From Chrysoperla carnea (Eukaryota > Arthropoda > Insecta > Neuroptera > Chrysopidae): 64,000 nucleotides of DNA. Positions 22,705-35,318 of this stretch are shown one piece after another (position 1 is the stretch's first letter; every line of letters begins with the position of its first letter). The stretch spans positions 88,459,435 to 88,523,434 of the forward strand of contig NC_058338.1 in assembly GCF_905475395.1 (NCBI RefSeq), read 5' to 3'. The notes beneath the pieces are model-generated. The model was not told where the DNA came from, made no database searches, and saw only the letters and a program-made list of their open reading frames with translations. The position numbers were made by a program, and so were the translations under genes.

Positions 22705-23201
22705 AAGTGAAATTTACAAAATTTAAAAAAACCGAGACAAATGCGATTAATTCCTTGCAAACCGATTTTTGGAAACTTATAAAATGTTCACAATCGAGTC
22801 AGTTCAACCGTTTAGGGGCTACGATGCCATTGAGAAACAACAGACGCGCAGATAAATACTTGAAATTTATAATACTCCTTCTTAAATCAATATCAAAGTG
22901 ATGGTTAATGATATCAGATGAGATGAAAAGGATACTTAGAGAGCTATCATTTTTTCCAAATATTTAAATTGAAATTGAAATATTTGAGTTGACTTTGTTC
23001 TTTTGAACTATTGTTTTGAATTACTTAATTATTTTACTATTTCGGAATGAATTTAGCTAGGTTTATTTGGCCATTCATTTCCACAGTAATTATTTATTTC
23101 ATGTTAAAATTATATGTCATGCCTTTTCCAAACTGGATCAATTTTGAAGATTATTTAAAAGCACTCTCCGTTAAATTACTTTTCAAATGAAACCAAAAAA
23201 G
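22705..23201 (+). repeat. dispersed repeat family B, copy 2
   Basis: Parallel to copy 1 from AAGTGAAATTTACAAAATTT through GATGAAAAGGATACTTA and GAGCTATCATTTTTT to CAAATGAAACCAAAAAA. It is cut at its right end by a MITE and does not resume after it. Confidence 0.8.
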
Positions 23202-23203
23202 TA

Positions 23204-23453
23204 GTGGGGCAAATGTTTCTATATGTTAATTAAAAAAAAAATTGTTAATTGAACGAAACGGTCAATGCCAAAAATATCTTAAAAATTAATAAATATGCAA
23301 ATTGTATTACGTGTAAATTTTAAATGCATAGTTTTTCGATTATTTTACACTAACATATATGTAATAAAAGTTGCCTCTTTATTAATTTTTAAGTCAACTT
23401 ACATTGACCTTAACATTTTTTTGTTTATGAACAAATAGAAACATTTGCCCCAC
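23204..23453. mobile_element. TA-flanked MITE, 250 bp
   Basis: GTGGGGCAAATGTTTCTAT is mirrored exactly by ATAGAAACATTTGCCCCAC, with TA on both flanks. It sits at the truncated end of family B copy 2. Confidence 0.8.
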
Positions 23454-23694
23454 TAAGTCATGGCTAAGTAGTGATATTTGGCACCTAAGAAACACATCCC
23501 ACCAAGTTTATAAAGCAAAAAAATAAGCGGTTTATTTCATTTTCCTTAATTTTTTACTGTACTTTTGAGAAGCAAAACTTTGCTCAAGGGCTAATGCCAT
23601 GACGTCAATAGACAAACATCCAAAAGAACGCAATTTAATTGTAGCTTATAATACAGTAACCTTGTCGTTTGAAAGTATGGAATAGTCTGCATCA

Positions 23695-24302
23695 AATCCG
23701 GATAGTTCCGATTTTTGGCAGACTTGTTTTTGATGTTGCCCTAATGAATTATTCAAGTTTGTGACCTCGATCGCTGAACGCATTTTTGTCTAAAATCGAA
23801 AAATCCGTGAAAATTTTGGATTTTTGGCGATTATAACCCTTAAAGACTAGTTTTTTGATAAATCTTTTTCAGAACATTTTTAATGTAGACTCCTAGGATA
23901 AATCCTTTCAAAGTTTATCTTTTTTTCTCACTTCGCAATTTTTTACAATATTATGTCCTTTTGAATAAATTTTGACGTCAGAAATATTGCAAAAAATTTC
24001 GAAGTTAGAAAAAATGATGAATTTTGATCAGCTTTTTCTCGAAAACTATTAGGGCTTCAGTGACGATTCTAGTCACATACTGTAGCAAATTGAACTTTAG
24101 AAACATCTTAAAAAGGTACTTCAAAAACTACCCTTTTAATTATAATTGCCGAAATCTGAAAAAAAAACTGAAATTTTCTCGTGTTTTTTTAAATTTGACA
24201 AGGTTGCGTCCGGCGCTCGAGGCCACAAACTTGGATTATTCATTGGAATAACATCATTCACAAGTCTGAAAAAAACAGAACTACCGGATTTGATGCACAC
24301 TG
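23695..24302. mobile_element. TIR element, about 608 bp
   Basis: Long imperfect TIRs, at least 85 bp: TGCATCAAATCCGG, GACTTGT, CAAGTTTGTGACCTCGA and CGCTGAACGC at the left have mirrored partners at the right. TA lies on both flanks. Open frames inside show no transposase motif. Confidence 0.75.
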
Positions 24303-24304
24303 TA

Positions 24305-25094
24305 ATGTATAAAGTTACTGTAATATTAAGAAAAAAATTTTCTCTTATGAAAGCCTGTATATGGAAGTTAAAATGTTGGGTTTATGTTATTATCGTGTCA
24401 ACGTCTCGAATACATTTATGGGTTATTTTTCTTTGGAAAATTTTCAATTATAGTTTTTTCTTATTAATATCTAGTTTTTTTTTTATTATTTGTAATTTAA
24501 AAAGAGTTTAAGTTTTTCTCTTCAAATTCAAGCTTCAATAATTTATTTTGAAACATCCGAATTAGGTTAACGAAATATAACAAAGACATTAAACTTGTCA
24601 CATAATTAGATTTCATGATAAAAAATTTATTGTAGTTTCTAATATATGGCATTATTTATTGAAATATTCTACAGAACACAAAAATATAAAATTTTTATTC
24701 GAATAAAAAAATTGTCACCGGTTTTCAAAAACAAAACTTTTAAGTAAACCTGCAAAGATAATAGTCGAAATATATAGATGGGTTGAAATTCCGAGCCAGA
24801 GTTTTTCGTACTTTTATGTGAATCATTCATTATTGTCATTTAAAGTTTTTCTCCATTCTTCGAGTTTATTAATGATTCATTATGCTGTTCTTTATTTGCA
24901 CTTTGTTAGAATTAGTACGAACTGGCTGAAGCTATAAGATATAAAACATAATTTAAAGTACGAAGATATATCGAAGCGGTTTTGCGCAGTTTTTTAAGAA
25001 TGTTTCTCTGGCAAGGCTGTTTCTTGTAAGTTGTTTCTCATATCAAAATGCTTTTCTCGATTAAGTCTATCGCACCCTCTTGAATTATAATCTA
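24305..25094. other. spacer, nothing recognised
   Basis: No gene or element seen. Confidence 0.4.
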
Positions 25095-25618
25095 CTAGCT
25101 TGATACCCGCCCGTTGCACTGGACTTAAAAGTAAAAACCACCTTATAGCCTCCACCTCTCTTGATGTCAGTTATCCGCCTTCCAAAACACTTGGTTTATG
25201 CAGCTAAAAGATATGCATAAATTTCAATTTTTTTAATTGTAATATAGTCATAATTTATTGAGTATACCAGAAAAGATGGCCATGAATCGTTGGACATTTA
25301 CTGTTTTAAATTTTTACAGAAATCTTTAATTTATGGTTCAAAATGATTCTGCTTTATCTGTGATCATTATTTATAACCATAAATTAAAAATTTCTGTAAA
25401 AATTTAAAATAGTAAATGTCAGATTAAACTTAATTTTTTTGTATCTATATCTTTATAATTTATAGCTCTTGTGTTATTCTGATGTATGAGCTATATTGCT
25501 GTACAGTTTCATTAAAAACCGTTCGTTAGTTTTGACGTGAAAGCGAAACAAACAAACAAACAAACAAACATCCTTACTTTCACATTTATAATATATAAGG
25601 AAGGAATAGGGATAGGGA
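25095..25618 (-). mobile_element. Helitron-like non-autonomous element
   Basis: On the - strand it begins TCCCTATCCC after a host A and ends TATCAAGCTAG before a host T, matching the A|TC...CTRR|T rule. There are no TIRs and no target duplication. Contains a (GTTT)n run and a block related to 5160-5616 and 43431-44066. Confidence 0.65.
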
Positions 25619-26063
25619 TTATTCAAGAGCAATATTGCTTAGATTAAACTTCGTTCATTTCGGTGTTGACTTCTCCAACTGCTTTAACTTAAAATAAAAA
25701 TGAATTACTTAACTAAGGAAGCAGATTTTTACATTTCGATTTTAATTAAACAGGCTGGCTGAACAAATAATTTATTGGGTTCATCAGCATTTTTGGTCAA
25801 TAAAACTGTCTTGCTTAAGATGATAAGAGGAAAAGTTATTGTTTTTAATTTGAAATATGAATGTAATTTTCAGGTACCATAACATAGTCCATATATGATG
25901 ATGGAATATTTAAATTTAAATTTTATGTTGAAAAAAAATTTCGCAGAAATAATTTACATAATTCTTCAATAAATATGAAAAAATTATTATTAAGTTATTT
26001 AAGAGTAAAATAACTTATTAAATTCTTACATAAATTATAATTTGAAGAAAATATAATAATATA
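25619..26063. other. spacer, nothing recognised
   Basis: AT-rich sequence. Confidence 0.4.
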
Positions 26064-26585
26064 TAAGGGAATGCGGGAAAATAGTGAAACCGCAATATTT
26101 TCGAAACGTAACGAAATCTACTCATTGAAATAAGTTTGTATAGAATTTTATGAAATGCGAACTGCTTTCACGTATGTCGTTCCATGAAATTGTAGCGAAT
26201 ACTGAATTGTATTGAAAGCTCTTTTAGACGTGCTCCGAGGTAAACACGACTAGAAACGAAAACAAAAAATTTTTTAATTTAAATGATCACTAAACTGTTT
26301 GAAATATGCTCTGACATTAATAGTAAAACTTTGCTCCCTGGTACAAGACCGTGTAGTGGCTGCGGCGTAAACAGCAGTAAGACTATTGTTTTACTACTTT
26401 GTTTTACTGTAAGACTACTTTGGTACAGTGCAACAAAAATTTGATATCAAAGCCAATAACTTCGTTATGTTGACTTAGTAAAGAAAGTACAAATAAGTTA
26501 CCGCGAGATTTTAAGCAGATTGAATGTTTTGTTTTAATACACCCGAAAATCTTTTTTGATTAACTGTGCCCCACTTTCCCCTTAA
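26064..26585. mobile_element. possible TIR element
   Basis: AAGGGAATGCGGGAAAATAGTG pairs imperfectly with the reverse complement of CTGTGCCCCACTTTCCCCTT. Related in style to the GTGGGG-ended MITE at 23204-23453. Confidence 0.4.
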
Positions 26586-26869
26586 ATTAAAATGGTGTAA
26601 TATTTTCATAGAAGAATTGAGGATTATACACAGATGAAAAAAAAAAAAACATATTTAAAATCAGGAAAAAACGGAATACAAGGAAATGATGCTTCAAAAA
26701 TATGTATAAAATAATATAAATTTCTTAATATTAAAATAAAGAAATACAACAAATCAGCAAAACGCAAATATATATTTTCCTTAAAAAATAGTATACAGGG
26801 ATGTCAACAAAGAAGTATCCTATATAAATTAGATTAAGTTAGGCTAGATTGAAGGTTTCGAACAAAGGT

Positions 26870-27130
26870 ATTGATTCTCACTCGAGCCTTGAATTATTTC
26901 TTAATCATAAAGGTAATACTTTTCTCGATTTTCCATGACCTCTGCGGGATATCTAAGAAAACTTTCTCCCGAGATATGAAAACGCCTCGGCAACTTTCCA
27001 AATTCGGACATCCTCATAAATTTTCTCTGCAATCTTTTGTCTTAGCACAACTACGACAGCCCAGCTGTACATTTTCTCGCCTTTTCTTTGCAATTTCATC
27101 GCTTTTGTCTTTTCAAGAAGAAACATAAAA
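26870..27130. other. GC-richer island, several open frames
   Basis: Less AT-rich than its surroundings, with an 85-codon open frame on + and stretches of 57 and about 31 codons on -. The shortest reads QLGCRSCAKTKDCREN. No family recognised and no splice sites of note. Could be a captured gene fragment. Confidence 0.25.
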
Positions 27131-27498
27131 ACGAATATTTAAGGGAAAAAAATGTGTTAATTGAAACTCTGTATAAAAAATATTTCAACAATATTGTTTT
27201 TGTGAAATGAAAACAGAGAAACGCAACGGGGGAGGTAAAAATATAACAAGAGGAAAACAACCATTACAAAATGGGCAACAATGATAAACAACTTTAGTTT
27301 CAGGCGACATTCCAATTACTTATTTAAATGATGAACTACAATGTGGAACATAAAAATGTTCCGTACAGTTTGATGATTTTTCTATCTTAACGTGGTGTGT
27401 GCCGAAATGTGATTGACTATCTGCCAAGGTAATTTTCTGAAAAAGACTTTATGGAGATTAAGTAGGGGTAAAAATAGGTAAAAATAGTAGAAGTTTGG

Positions 27499-27620
27499 TA
27501 ATAGACCATTCTCATGAAAAAAATAAATGCTTTTTGTAAATTTTTTATGAAAATATAAGGTCGAGTAGAATCTGTAACTCGAAAATTACGCATTTTTAAC
27601 AATAAAAACACCATGAATAC
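27499..27620 (-). repeat. fragment related to the TIR element at 44562-45023
   Basis: TAATAGACC, ATGAAAATATAAGGTCGAGTAGA and CGAAAATTACGCATTTTTA match, in reverse orientation, the right end of the 44562-45023 element. An exact 19-bp direct repeat (AAAACACCATGAATACAA) follows at about 27606-27650. Confidence 0.6.
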
Positions 27621-27772
27621 AATTTTTTTACAAAAACACCATGAATACAAGTCACGATATTTGAAATAATTTAAAACGATTTTGATTGGCTAGTTAGCTG
27701 TAATGTCAATTAGTAACAATTATATATTTCCGAACACTGTTTTTACATAGTTTGCATTTTTGTTTATTGAAT

Positions 27773-28246
27773 AACTCGTTTATTTTAAATTTTACACGAA
27801 AAATGGTCAGAACCAAACTTATTTGAAATTAAATTTTGTACAATTTTGGTTCTTATCAATTTTTTCCTAGGATCGATATTTTTCGATTTAGACCCGAAAA
27901 AATGTGGTCGTGAATTCTTGTTTCTTGCCTAACTCGTTTAGTTTTTGTTTTACACGAAAAATGGTAATGACTCCAGTTATTTGTAATTTAATTTCCTATA
28001 ATTTTGGTCTTTATCAATTTTTTCTTAAGATCGATATTTTTCGATTTAGACCTAAAAACAGGTGGTCATGAATTTTTATTTTTTGCATTATTCGTTTATT
28101 TTTAAGTTTACGTGAAAACTGGTTATCACCGAAGTTTTTTGGAATTAAATTTCCTACAATTTTAGTGCTCATCAATTTAATCCTAGCATCGATATTTTTT
28201 TTCGGACCAAGTGTCAGAATAATTAGAATTTTGAATTCTTTTCAAA
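27773..28246 (+). repeat. 158-bp tandem repeat, three copies
   Basis: Units start at 27773, 27931 and 28089, both steps exactly 158 bp. Each carries CTCGTTTA, TTTTACACGAAAAATGGT, CTACAATTTTGG, TATCAATTTTTTCCTA and GATCGATATTTTTCGATTTA. The third unit is the most diverged. Confidence 0.85.
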
Positions 28247-28801
28247 AATTAAATAGTGAAAAAAAATAAATTTGTATTTTTCATTGTAAAAGTTATTTCA
28301 GTTACATCCTCCTTTCTCTTTAAAATAAGCGTGCATCACAAAAATATGAACTTTACAAAAAAAAAAGGTCGGCATCAAAGTTATTGCAATCTCCATTTTC
28401 AAATGATTGCTGCATGATACGAAACTATTGCTGCATGATACGAGACTTGGATGATGATTTACCTTACAGATTTTTACGATCGCTGATTATTAGAATCGGC
28501 TACATATTCTTAGCATGCAAATATCTCAAAGGCAAAAATACCCTTCTGAATTCGATTTGAATTAAAAGTTGATTTATTTAAAGGCAAAAAAAAACGTACC
28601 GATTAAATTTTCGGTTAAATACCAAATTATATCCATATTATAATTAGCACATTTTTGTGTTCAAGGAATTAATTAAATTTGAAAAATCTAATAGCTTTGA
28701 AAAAGTAAGGATGAAAAAAACTCCGTGAAATAGGGTTGGATCACGGATGGGTAGATGTTTTTGGCAATCTGAGAGGTAAAAACGAAAAGAATTACAAATG
28801 C
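28247..28801. other. spacer with a 21-bp duplication
   Basis: ATTGCTGCATGATACGA occurs twice in tandem near 28405-28447. Otherwise nothing recognised. Confidence 0.5.
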
Positions 28802-29389
28802 AAGTGAAAACAGACAATTGACCGAGTTAATTGTGGAAATACAGTGTATAGGCAGTGTTGATTACGCATACGTTTGTTTTCTTTACGTCATATAAGTAAA
28901 AAAAGATAGCTCCTCTTAGATACGCTCACATACATATATGTTACACACATATAAGTGATATTCCCATATAACACGTACTTTATAATATCCGCCTAATTTT
29001 CCCCCACACAGGTAAACAGTAATGTTTACGAAAAAATGTTTCAAACAAATTTTTGTGTAAAGAAAAATTTTTGAATTTAAACTTTTGTTTTATCACAGTT
29101 TACAAAATGGTCCTACGACCCAAGATCCAATGGACATATGTTTCTGATTTACAAACTGGACCTCACTATTTACGTACTTAGCACGCTATAAATATTTCAC
29201 TTTGATCTCTCTTTTCGTTTTTGAATTATCGTGGCGACAGGCGGACAACCGGAAATGAACTAATTAGATGAATTTATAAACACCAATACCAAAATTTTGC
29301 TCGTAACATCAACATTTTTAAGCGTGACAAACTTGAGACTAAACTTAGTATACCTTGATATATTTCATATAATATACAAGATATAATAA
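28802..29389 (+). repeat. dispersed repeat family A, copy 5
   Basis: Near full length, with A landmarks from AAGTGAAAACAGACAATTGA to ATATACAAGATATAATAA. Confidence 0.85.
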
Positions 29390-30089
29390 TCTTTGATCTT
29401 ACGACTAAAGGTCAGTTATGTTAACCTTGCCGTCCTGTTTAATTAACTAAGTCCTGATGATACTCATTATAAACAGGGACTAGAAGCAATTCATTTTGTT
29501 AGTTATTATATAATATTTCTTGTCAGAAATAAACCGTGTCCATAGAAAGAGAAAGATACACAAAAATAGATGTAGATGTTGTCTTTATTACAAATATTCA
29601 TAAAATAATAATAATATAACTTTCTTCTGTTTATATATGGAAGAAGACTACACATTTCAAGGCTTGACAGGTTATGAGCGCACTGGGAATTTTCACAATG
29701 ATGATAGTAAAATATACACACAAATACATACGTATTATATATAAAACAGAAAAATTTTCTATAACTAAAATGTAAAGTTTTGTACCTTGGCGATAATGTG
29801 CTTACGACCATTCTTGAAGCAAAACACATTTTGATAGGCAACCTGGCAGATAAGTATATAATCTCATATTCTTAAATTTTTTCAAAAAATTAGTAAAAAA
29901 TTATAGTTTTAAGAATACCCTTGATGAACGTTCTTATTTTGCAGCCAGATCTCGTACTATAAACTGATGAACCGATTTTATTTTTTTTGTTTCTGTTTGA
30001 AAAATCGATAGTGTTCCTAGATGTGTTTCAAAATGTTCTCAGCCATTTAAAGATGATCACCTCTTTTCTCGTTGTTATTGTGTACGGAA

Positions 30090-30260
30090 TCCTAAGCTCT
30101 AAGATAAAATATTCCTTAGGACGCTCTCAATCAAATTACCTTTCAAATAAGCTCAAAAACGGTTCTTCTGTGAAGGAGCTACGATTCTGTAGTCAGGCCC
30201 ACAGATGCACATATATGCAGACACTTCTTACCCGACTGTCATTTGTTTATAAATTTCTTT
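30090..30260 (+). repeat. family B, degraded fragment
   Basis: Retains ACGCTCTCAATCAAATTACC, AACGGTTCTTCTGTGAAGGA and GCTACGATTCTGTAGTCAGG, corresponding to the B right half. Confidence 0.6.
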
Positions 30261-31430
30261 ATTACCTCGTATCTTCCAAAGGGCTCAATGGGTTTCAACA
30301 TTTAAGGTATCGTTATATTTGTCTCAAAAACTCAAATGTTGTTAGATAGGTGTTTGAAAAAACAAAAGAAAATGGAGGAATTTTGCAACGAAATAATAAG
30401 ACGTTATTAAAAAAAATTAACAACATCTATCGTGTAGGGTATCAAAATAAAGGAAACTAAAGCGTCATCACAAAAATATATATAAGTTATAAAAATTAGG
30501 AAAAATAAATTGGTTAAAATTTTTAATATAGTTTAATAAGAAGGTTTAGTGCTAAATTGTTAAACAAATCAAAATCTGACTGTGCTTAATAAAATATGAA
30601 AAGAAAGAAACAAGTTCAGTAGTTTACATAGCGACTTTAACGGTCGGGGCCCATTATTGGGACGATTTGAGTCGGTCCAGATTTAATTTATGTAAGTGCT
30701 GCACAGTGGAGTATTTATACCAAATTTCCGGACAAAACTCAACTCTTTTACTTTGGATTGAAAGTTGTTTTTTGGTGTTGTTAAATAACCACTTCATCAC
30801 AAAAACATCCTTTGAGTTACCTTAACCTCTCCCCCCGCCTGTTTTGTAAGCCACAATCTACCTGCTCTTTGCAAGTTATTATTGTTGTTGCTCTCGATTT
30901 ACCGTGTCATTCAAATAACGTTTACTGTGTTTGTTAGTGCAATTAAGTAAGGATTTTTTTATATTGAAGACGAAGGTTTGTGCTTTATTTATTAGTATTT
31001 CATTTTAATATTTCTATTAATATAATAAAATATTTTTCTTTGTGTGTTCCATTTTGCCCGATAAAATTTTTTCTAACAGGGCAAAGTTTAAGTAGTCTAT
31101 AGTAGCATGTTTATGAAAAAAAATCTTGCGCTAAGTTGCGCCATTTCTTTTAAGACTAGGATAAGGGCAGAGATAAAGATAGATTAAGTCAAAAGTAAAA
31201 AAAACGAGCAAGTAGTTTTCCAGTGAAAATTTGTAAATTAGAATTCCAAAATCACCTTACGTGGAAACAAAAGCAAGCATAAATAAGGAAAAAAGCAAAA
31301 AAAAAAAAAAAATGAAAAAGAAAATGGATAATTGGATTTGAAGACGAATATGACTAAATAAATTTTTTTTATAAGGTTTCAATCAATTTTGTGCATAAAA
31401 ATTCCTTTATTGTATTTTGTCCGGAAAGGT
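30261..31430. other. spacer, nothing recognised
   Basis: No gene or element boundary recognised. Confidence 0.4.
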
Positions 31431-31439
31431 ATAAATATT

Positions 31440-31525
31440 CTGTCAGGAACTACGATTCCATAGTCAGATACAATGATATACATACACTTCAAAATTGCAA
31501 CACCCCTCCTTGTTGATCGGGCGTT
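31440..31525 (+). repeat. family B tail fragment
   Basis: GGAACTACGATTCCATAGTC and ACACTTCAAAATTGCAACACC match the end of family B. Confidence 0.5.
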
Positions 31526-31529
31526 CAAA

Positions 31530-34340
31530 ATGCATAAAATGCCTTTAGACACTGCTGCTATGTATTGTTATCTTCGATTCTTGGTATCACAGTCTCCCCT
31601 ATACTATACAAAAGTATAAGAACGGTGGCGGCAACACAACGAATTATAAAATAGTACTACTTTACTTTATATATATCCATCCAGTGTGTTATTATTGATA
31701 TTTTAAAATTTACATTATTCGTACATTTAGAAAATATGGAAAGTTTAATTTTATTTTAATCTTTTTATAAAAACTCTCGTATCTCACTTATCTTCATCTA
31801 GCTTACGTTTGAGTAAGCGGCTGGTTATGTAAAATACTTCTAGAACTGCTTCTAAGTGTTATTTTTTTTTGTTCTTGGCTACGTTCGTATATACAGAGAA
31901 AAAAGCACTAATGGTTTTCATCTTCTTTAATTTATATTTATATTACCTTAATATTTCACTGAAAAAATGTACTAGAATAGAATTTAAAGAACAATTGCCT
32001 TAAAAGGTAAGAAAAAAAGTTAGAAAGGTGTCGTGGGATACCCGTTAGGAAGTATATTATTTTCGTAAGCATGACACATTATAAATATAGTGCTTACTTT
32101 TTATATTAACAAGATATTTTTCTGAAAATCTAAGTTATTAATTTAAAAAGTCAAATACTTGTTTGATTTTTTAAAGAATTTAATTTTATAGCTACTTTTA
32201 GTTTTTACTGTATGAATTAATTATAGTATTAGTTTTAAAAAACCATACTTCTTTCTGTGTGTGAGTACATTACGTTTGGTTTGATTAGGATATTTTTTAT
32301 GACATAAATAATAATTGCATTGTACCTACTTACTTTCAATTATTTTTTTTTTATCTATTGATATCTTTCATAACTCAATTCTTTTAAATGATAAAACATA
32401 AAATTTGAAAAAAAATACAAATTGACAGTTATAAAAATATTTTTTATTTTCTCAAAATTCATGGCAATCTGAATAGATTGAAAAAAGTTTAAGTTTCCTA
32501 GATAATCTAGTTGTCGGTTTTTGGTGTCTGTTGTAGTTTTTTTGGTTTAAACTCCCAACCAGCAAACAAATATCGTGCGATAAGGACATAGTTCCAATAA
32601 AGTTGTAGCTGTTTCTACATTTTTACAAAATTATTAAATTTTAACATCAACGAAATCAATTATTTCCTACAGAAAATCAGTCCTCGATCATCAATCCTGA
32701 TAGGCTCGAAACTCAAAAATGAATGAATTTGTGTTAGAAAGATTTGACAATTTCGACAATTATTTTGTCATCATCGGTATGAATTATTGGTTACTCTCTT
32801 CAGGAGTATGTCACTCGTCACCGATTCGGTGACACTTCCACCAAATTAGTAATGTGTTAGTAACAATTCTCATGAGAATAATTTTGATTAGCGATTTCAT
32901 ATTAGTGATGGCTATATTATAATGGAAGGGCGTGTGGGGAATTGGAGGGAATTTGAAGTTCTAATTAATTATTATGTATATTCAAACATTGCAAATAGAC
33001 AAAGAAAAAGATCATTAAAAAATGAAAAGGATTTTCGTTAAAATTAGTACAAAAAAACGTACATTGATTGATTGAAATCGTTATTTTTTCTAAAATTGAC
33101 GAATTTTCCTAATGCGATACTATGAGTTAGTAGTTAAAAACTTTTCAAAATTTCAGACTTTTTGCCCTGTATATATGAAATACAGGGTGTTACATTTAAG
33201 ATGAAGACACCCTCATATTTCGTTACTTATAGGAATATTAACTTAAAATTTTGCTCAGTCGTACAGGGTGATGGGTCACATTTTTGAAAATTCCTAATCA
33301 AAATCAGAACTAAACTCAGCGTACTACAAATTGGCAAATAGGGTGAATTCTCAATATTTTGTCTAGCGTCAGAGATGGTTAGAACATTTAAGTTATACCC
33401 ATATACCAATTTTCATGACATTATTTGCATTTCTAATGTTTTATTTATTTATTCATCAACACCAAAGGTTCATTTTCTTCAAAACTCGAACGGATAATGA
33501 CTTGGAAATTTGCAAGAAGCTTCAACTAGTAATCTTGTGAAATATTCTCGAAAACCAAATAATTATGTTGGCTTTTTAATTTATTAAAAATAAGCACTGA
33601 CTTTCAATTCTTTCTATACAAGGTATCACAACAATCAAATCGGTTAATTGTTTGTTTTCATTGTATTATCTTTTTCTATACATGTTGGCCGATCAAACAG
33701 AAAAACAAAAAATTAAAAAATTTTCAGTCGATTGGTTTTCGAAACTTTGATTTCGAATATACCTACTGCTTATATCAAACGTCTTTTCAAGATGCCAGCC
33801 GTTGTAAACATTTAATATTAAAATTTTTTTCGTTTTTGCAACTGTAAGACACTGTCATCATATTTTTTTTCAAATTTCATGTTTCTACCACTATGTTTAA
33901 AATATCCCAGTTATTAAATCCGAGCCTCAAAACTGTAAACTTTATAGATAAATAAATTAAATATAATCAACAATACACGTCTTTTTTACTTATAACTATT
34001 TAACGAATTGAAAAGAGCCAAGAAAAAAAAAACATTATTATGAAAGAGTTACTTTTTGTTAAATATATCAACTGCAATAAACATTACTTTTCCATTAAAA
34101 TGTCAATTACTTAACTTACTACATAAAAATGTAAATGTATACAATATCTATCTGTTGTACTAATTGTATGTAAACTGTTGGCTGGGCTGCTGCAATAATG
34201 ATGAATACCAGAGGTTGGTTGGCTTTTATTAAAATATATTTTCATCAATATAAAATTTATTCGAGTTTTACCTCTATATATTAACAATATTGGTATCTAT
34301 CTAATATAGACATTGCATTTTTTGTGATCTATAAAAAATA
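31530..34340. other. long spacer, little recognised
   Basis: No gene seen. At 33166-33193 CCCTGTATATATGAAATACAGGG makes a hairpin followed by GTGTTACA, a terminus style common in DNA transposons; no partner end was found. Confidence 0.35.
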
Positions 34341-34612
34341 CTTTTAACAAAAAGAAAACCGACTTCAAAAGAAAAACTTTTCCAAAACAAATTAATATGC
34401 ACTAAAAAGTTAAAAAAGTAACGATAGTATAATGTAGTTAAAATTATTGTTATTTTTGGAGTCGGTGTCAGCCAGGCTAATGTAGCAAACTGTTCTGTCA
34501 GAGTTGTTTACTTGGCTGACACCGACTCCAAAAATAACAATAATTTTAGCTAAATTATATTCTGGTTATTCTTTTACTTTTTAGTGCATCTTAATTTGTT
34601 TTGGGAAAATTC
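34341..34612. mobile_element. hairpin MITE, copy 1
   Basis: Same family as 51579-51881. Starts CTTTTAACAAAAAGAAAACC. The core stem is GGAGTCGGTGTCAGCC pairing with GGCTGACACCGACTCC. The right end is eroded. Confidence 0.8.
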
Positions 34613-34614
34613 AT

Positions 34615-35025
34615 TTCATTTTAATTACAAACAATTACAAAAAGTAAAACTTTATCGATACATATTTTCACGATTTTTTAACATTGTATAAATTCAAGCT
34701 GATTACTTCTGACGTGGTTTATCAGCTTTTGCTGCATACATTCTTATAACTAGCATAGCGAAGCAAATTTTCATGATTATTTTTGTCTGGCCTAAAAGGA
34801 TTTGAAGTTTGAATAGTGACTTTTGAGTGTTGAATGTATAGAAATCAAGTTTTATTGAATTTTGAGTTTTTCGACGACTATTTTCTGCCTGTCGTGTGCA
34901 TTAAAAGGAACTTTAAATTATATATATAATAGAATACATTGGTAAAAACCGGCAAAAAAGTTTTCTACTATGAAAAGGATAACGGAAAAAAAGACTGAAA
35001 AATAGTTCAACCTCTTGAAACCTTT
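34615..35025. other. spacer, nothing recognised
   Basis: No gene or element seen. Confidence 0.4.
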
Positions 35026-35026
35026 T

Positions 35027-35318
35027 GTCGCCCTTTTACTTCAGTTGGTTAAGGCGTAAACAATTTCGTCCACGGTATGCTAAGGGTATCGGGTTCGATT
35101 CTCGCCGTCGCAACAAAATTAATTTAATTAAAAGTTGTGATGGGCTGGTGTAGTGCATGGTATATGCATGAAGGAGGTGCACTCAGCCTCTGAAATGGAG
35201 GAGCTGATAAATGAAATTAGGAGCTGATAAATGAAAGGTGGTAAAACACATATATGGTATCACAATGGGCTCTTAAGCCCAAGTGTGTCCTTCGTGGACA
35301 GCCAATATAACCTAACCA
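35027..35318 (+). mobile_element. tRNA-derived SINE, copy 1
   Basis: tRNA-like head with A-box-like TTCAGTTGG and B box GGGTTCGATTCTC. The body has GGGCTGGTGTAGTGCATGG and ATGAAGGAGGTGCACTCAGCC; the tail ends CAGCCAATATAACCTAACC. A 20-bp unit ending GCTGATAAATGAAA is duplicated inside this copy. Confidence 0.85.

Noticed and set aside
24024..24511. Two + strand open frames of 75 and 121 codons
   Set aside because: They begin inside a TIR element and run into AT-rich flank; no domain recognised, composition is repeat-like.
29760..29850. Possible - strand exon reading VAYQNVFCFKNGRKHIIAK between CCAG and GTACAA
   Set aside because: Weak polypyrimidine tract, very short, non-consensus donor, no family recognised.
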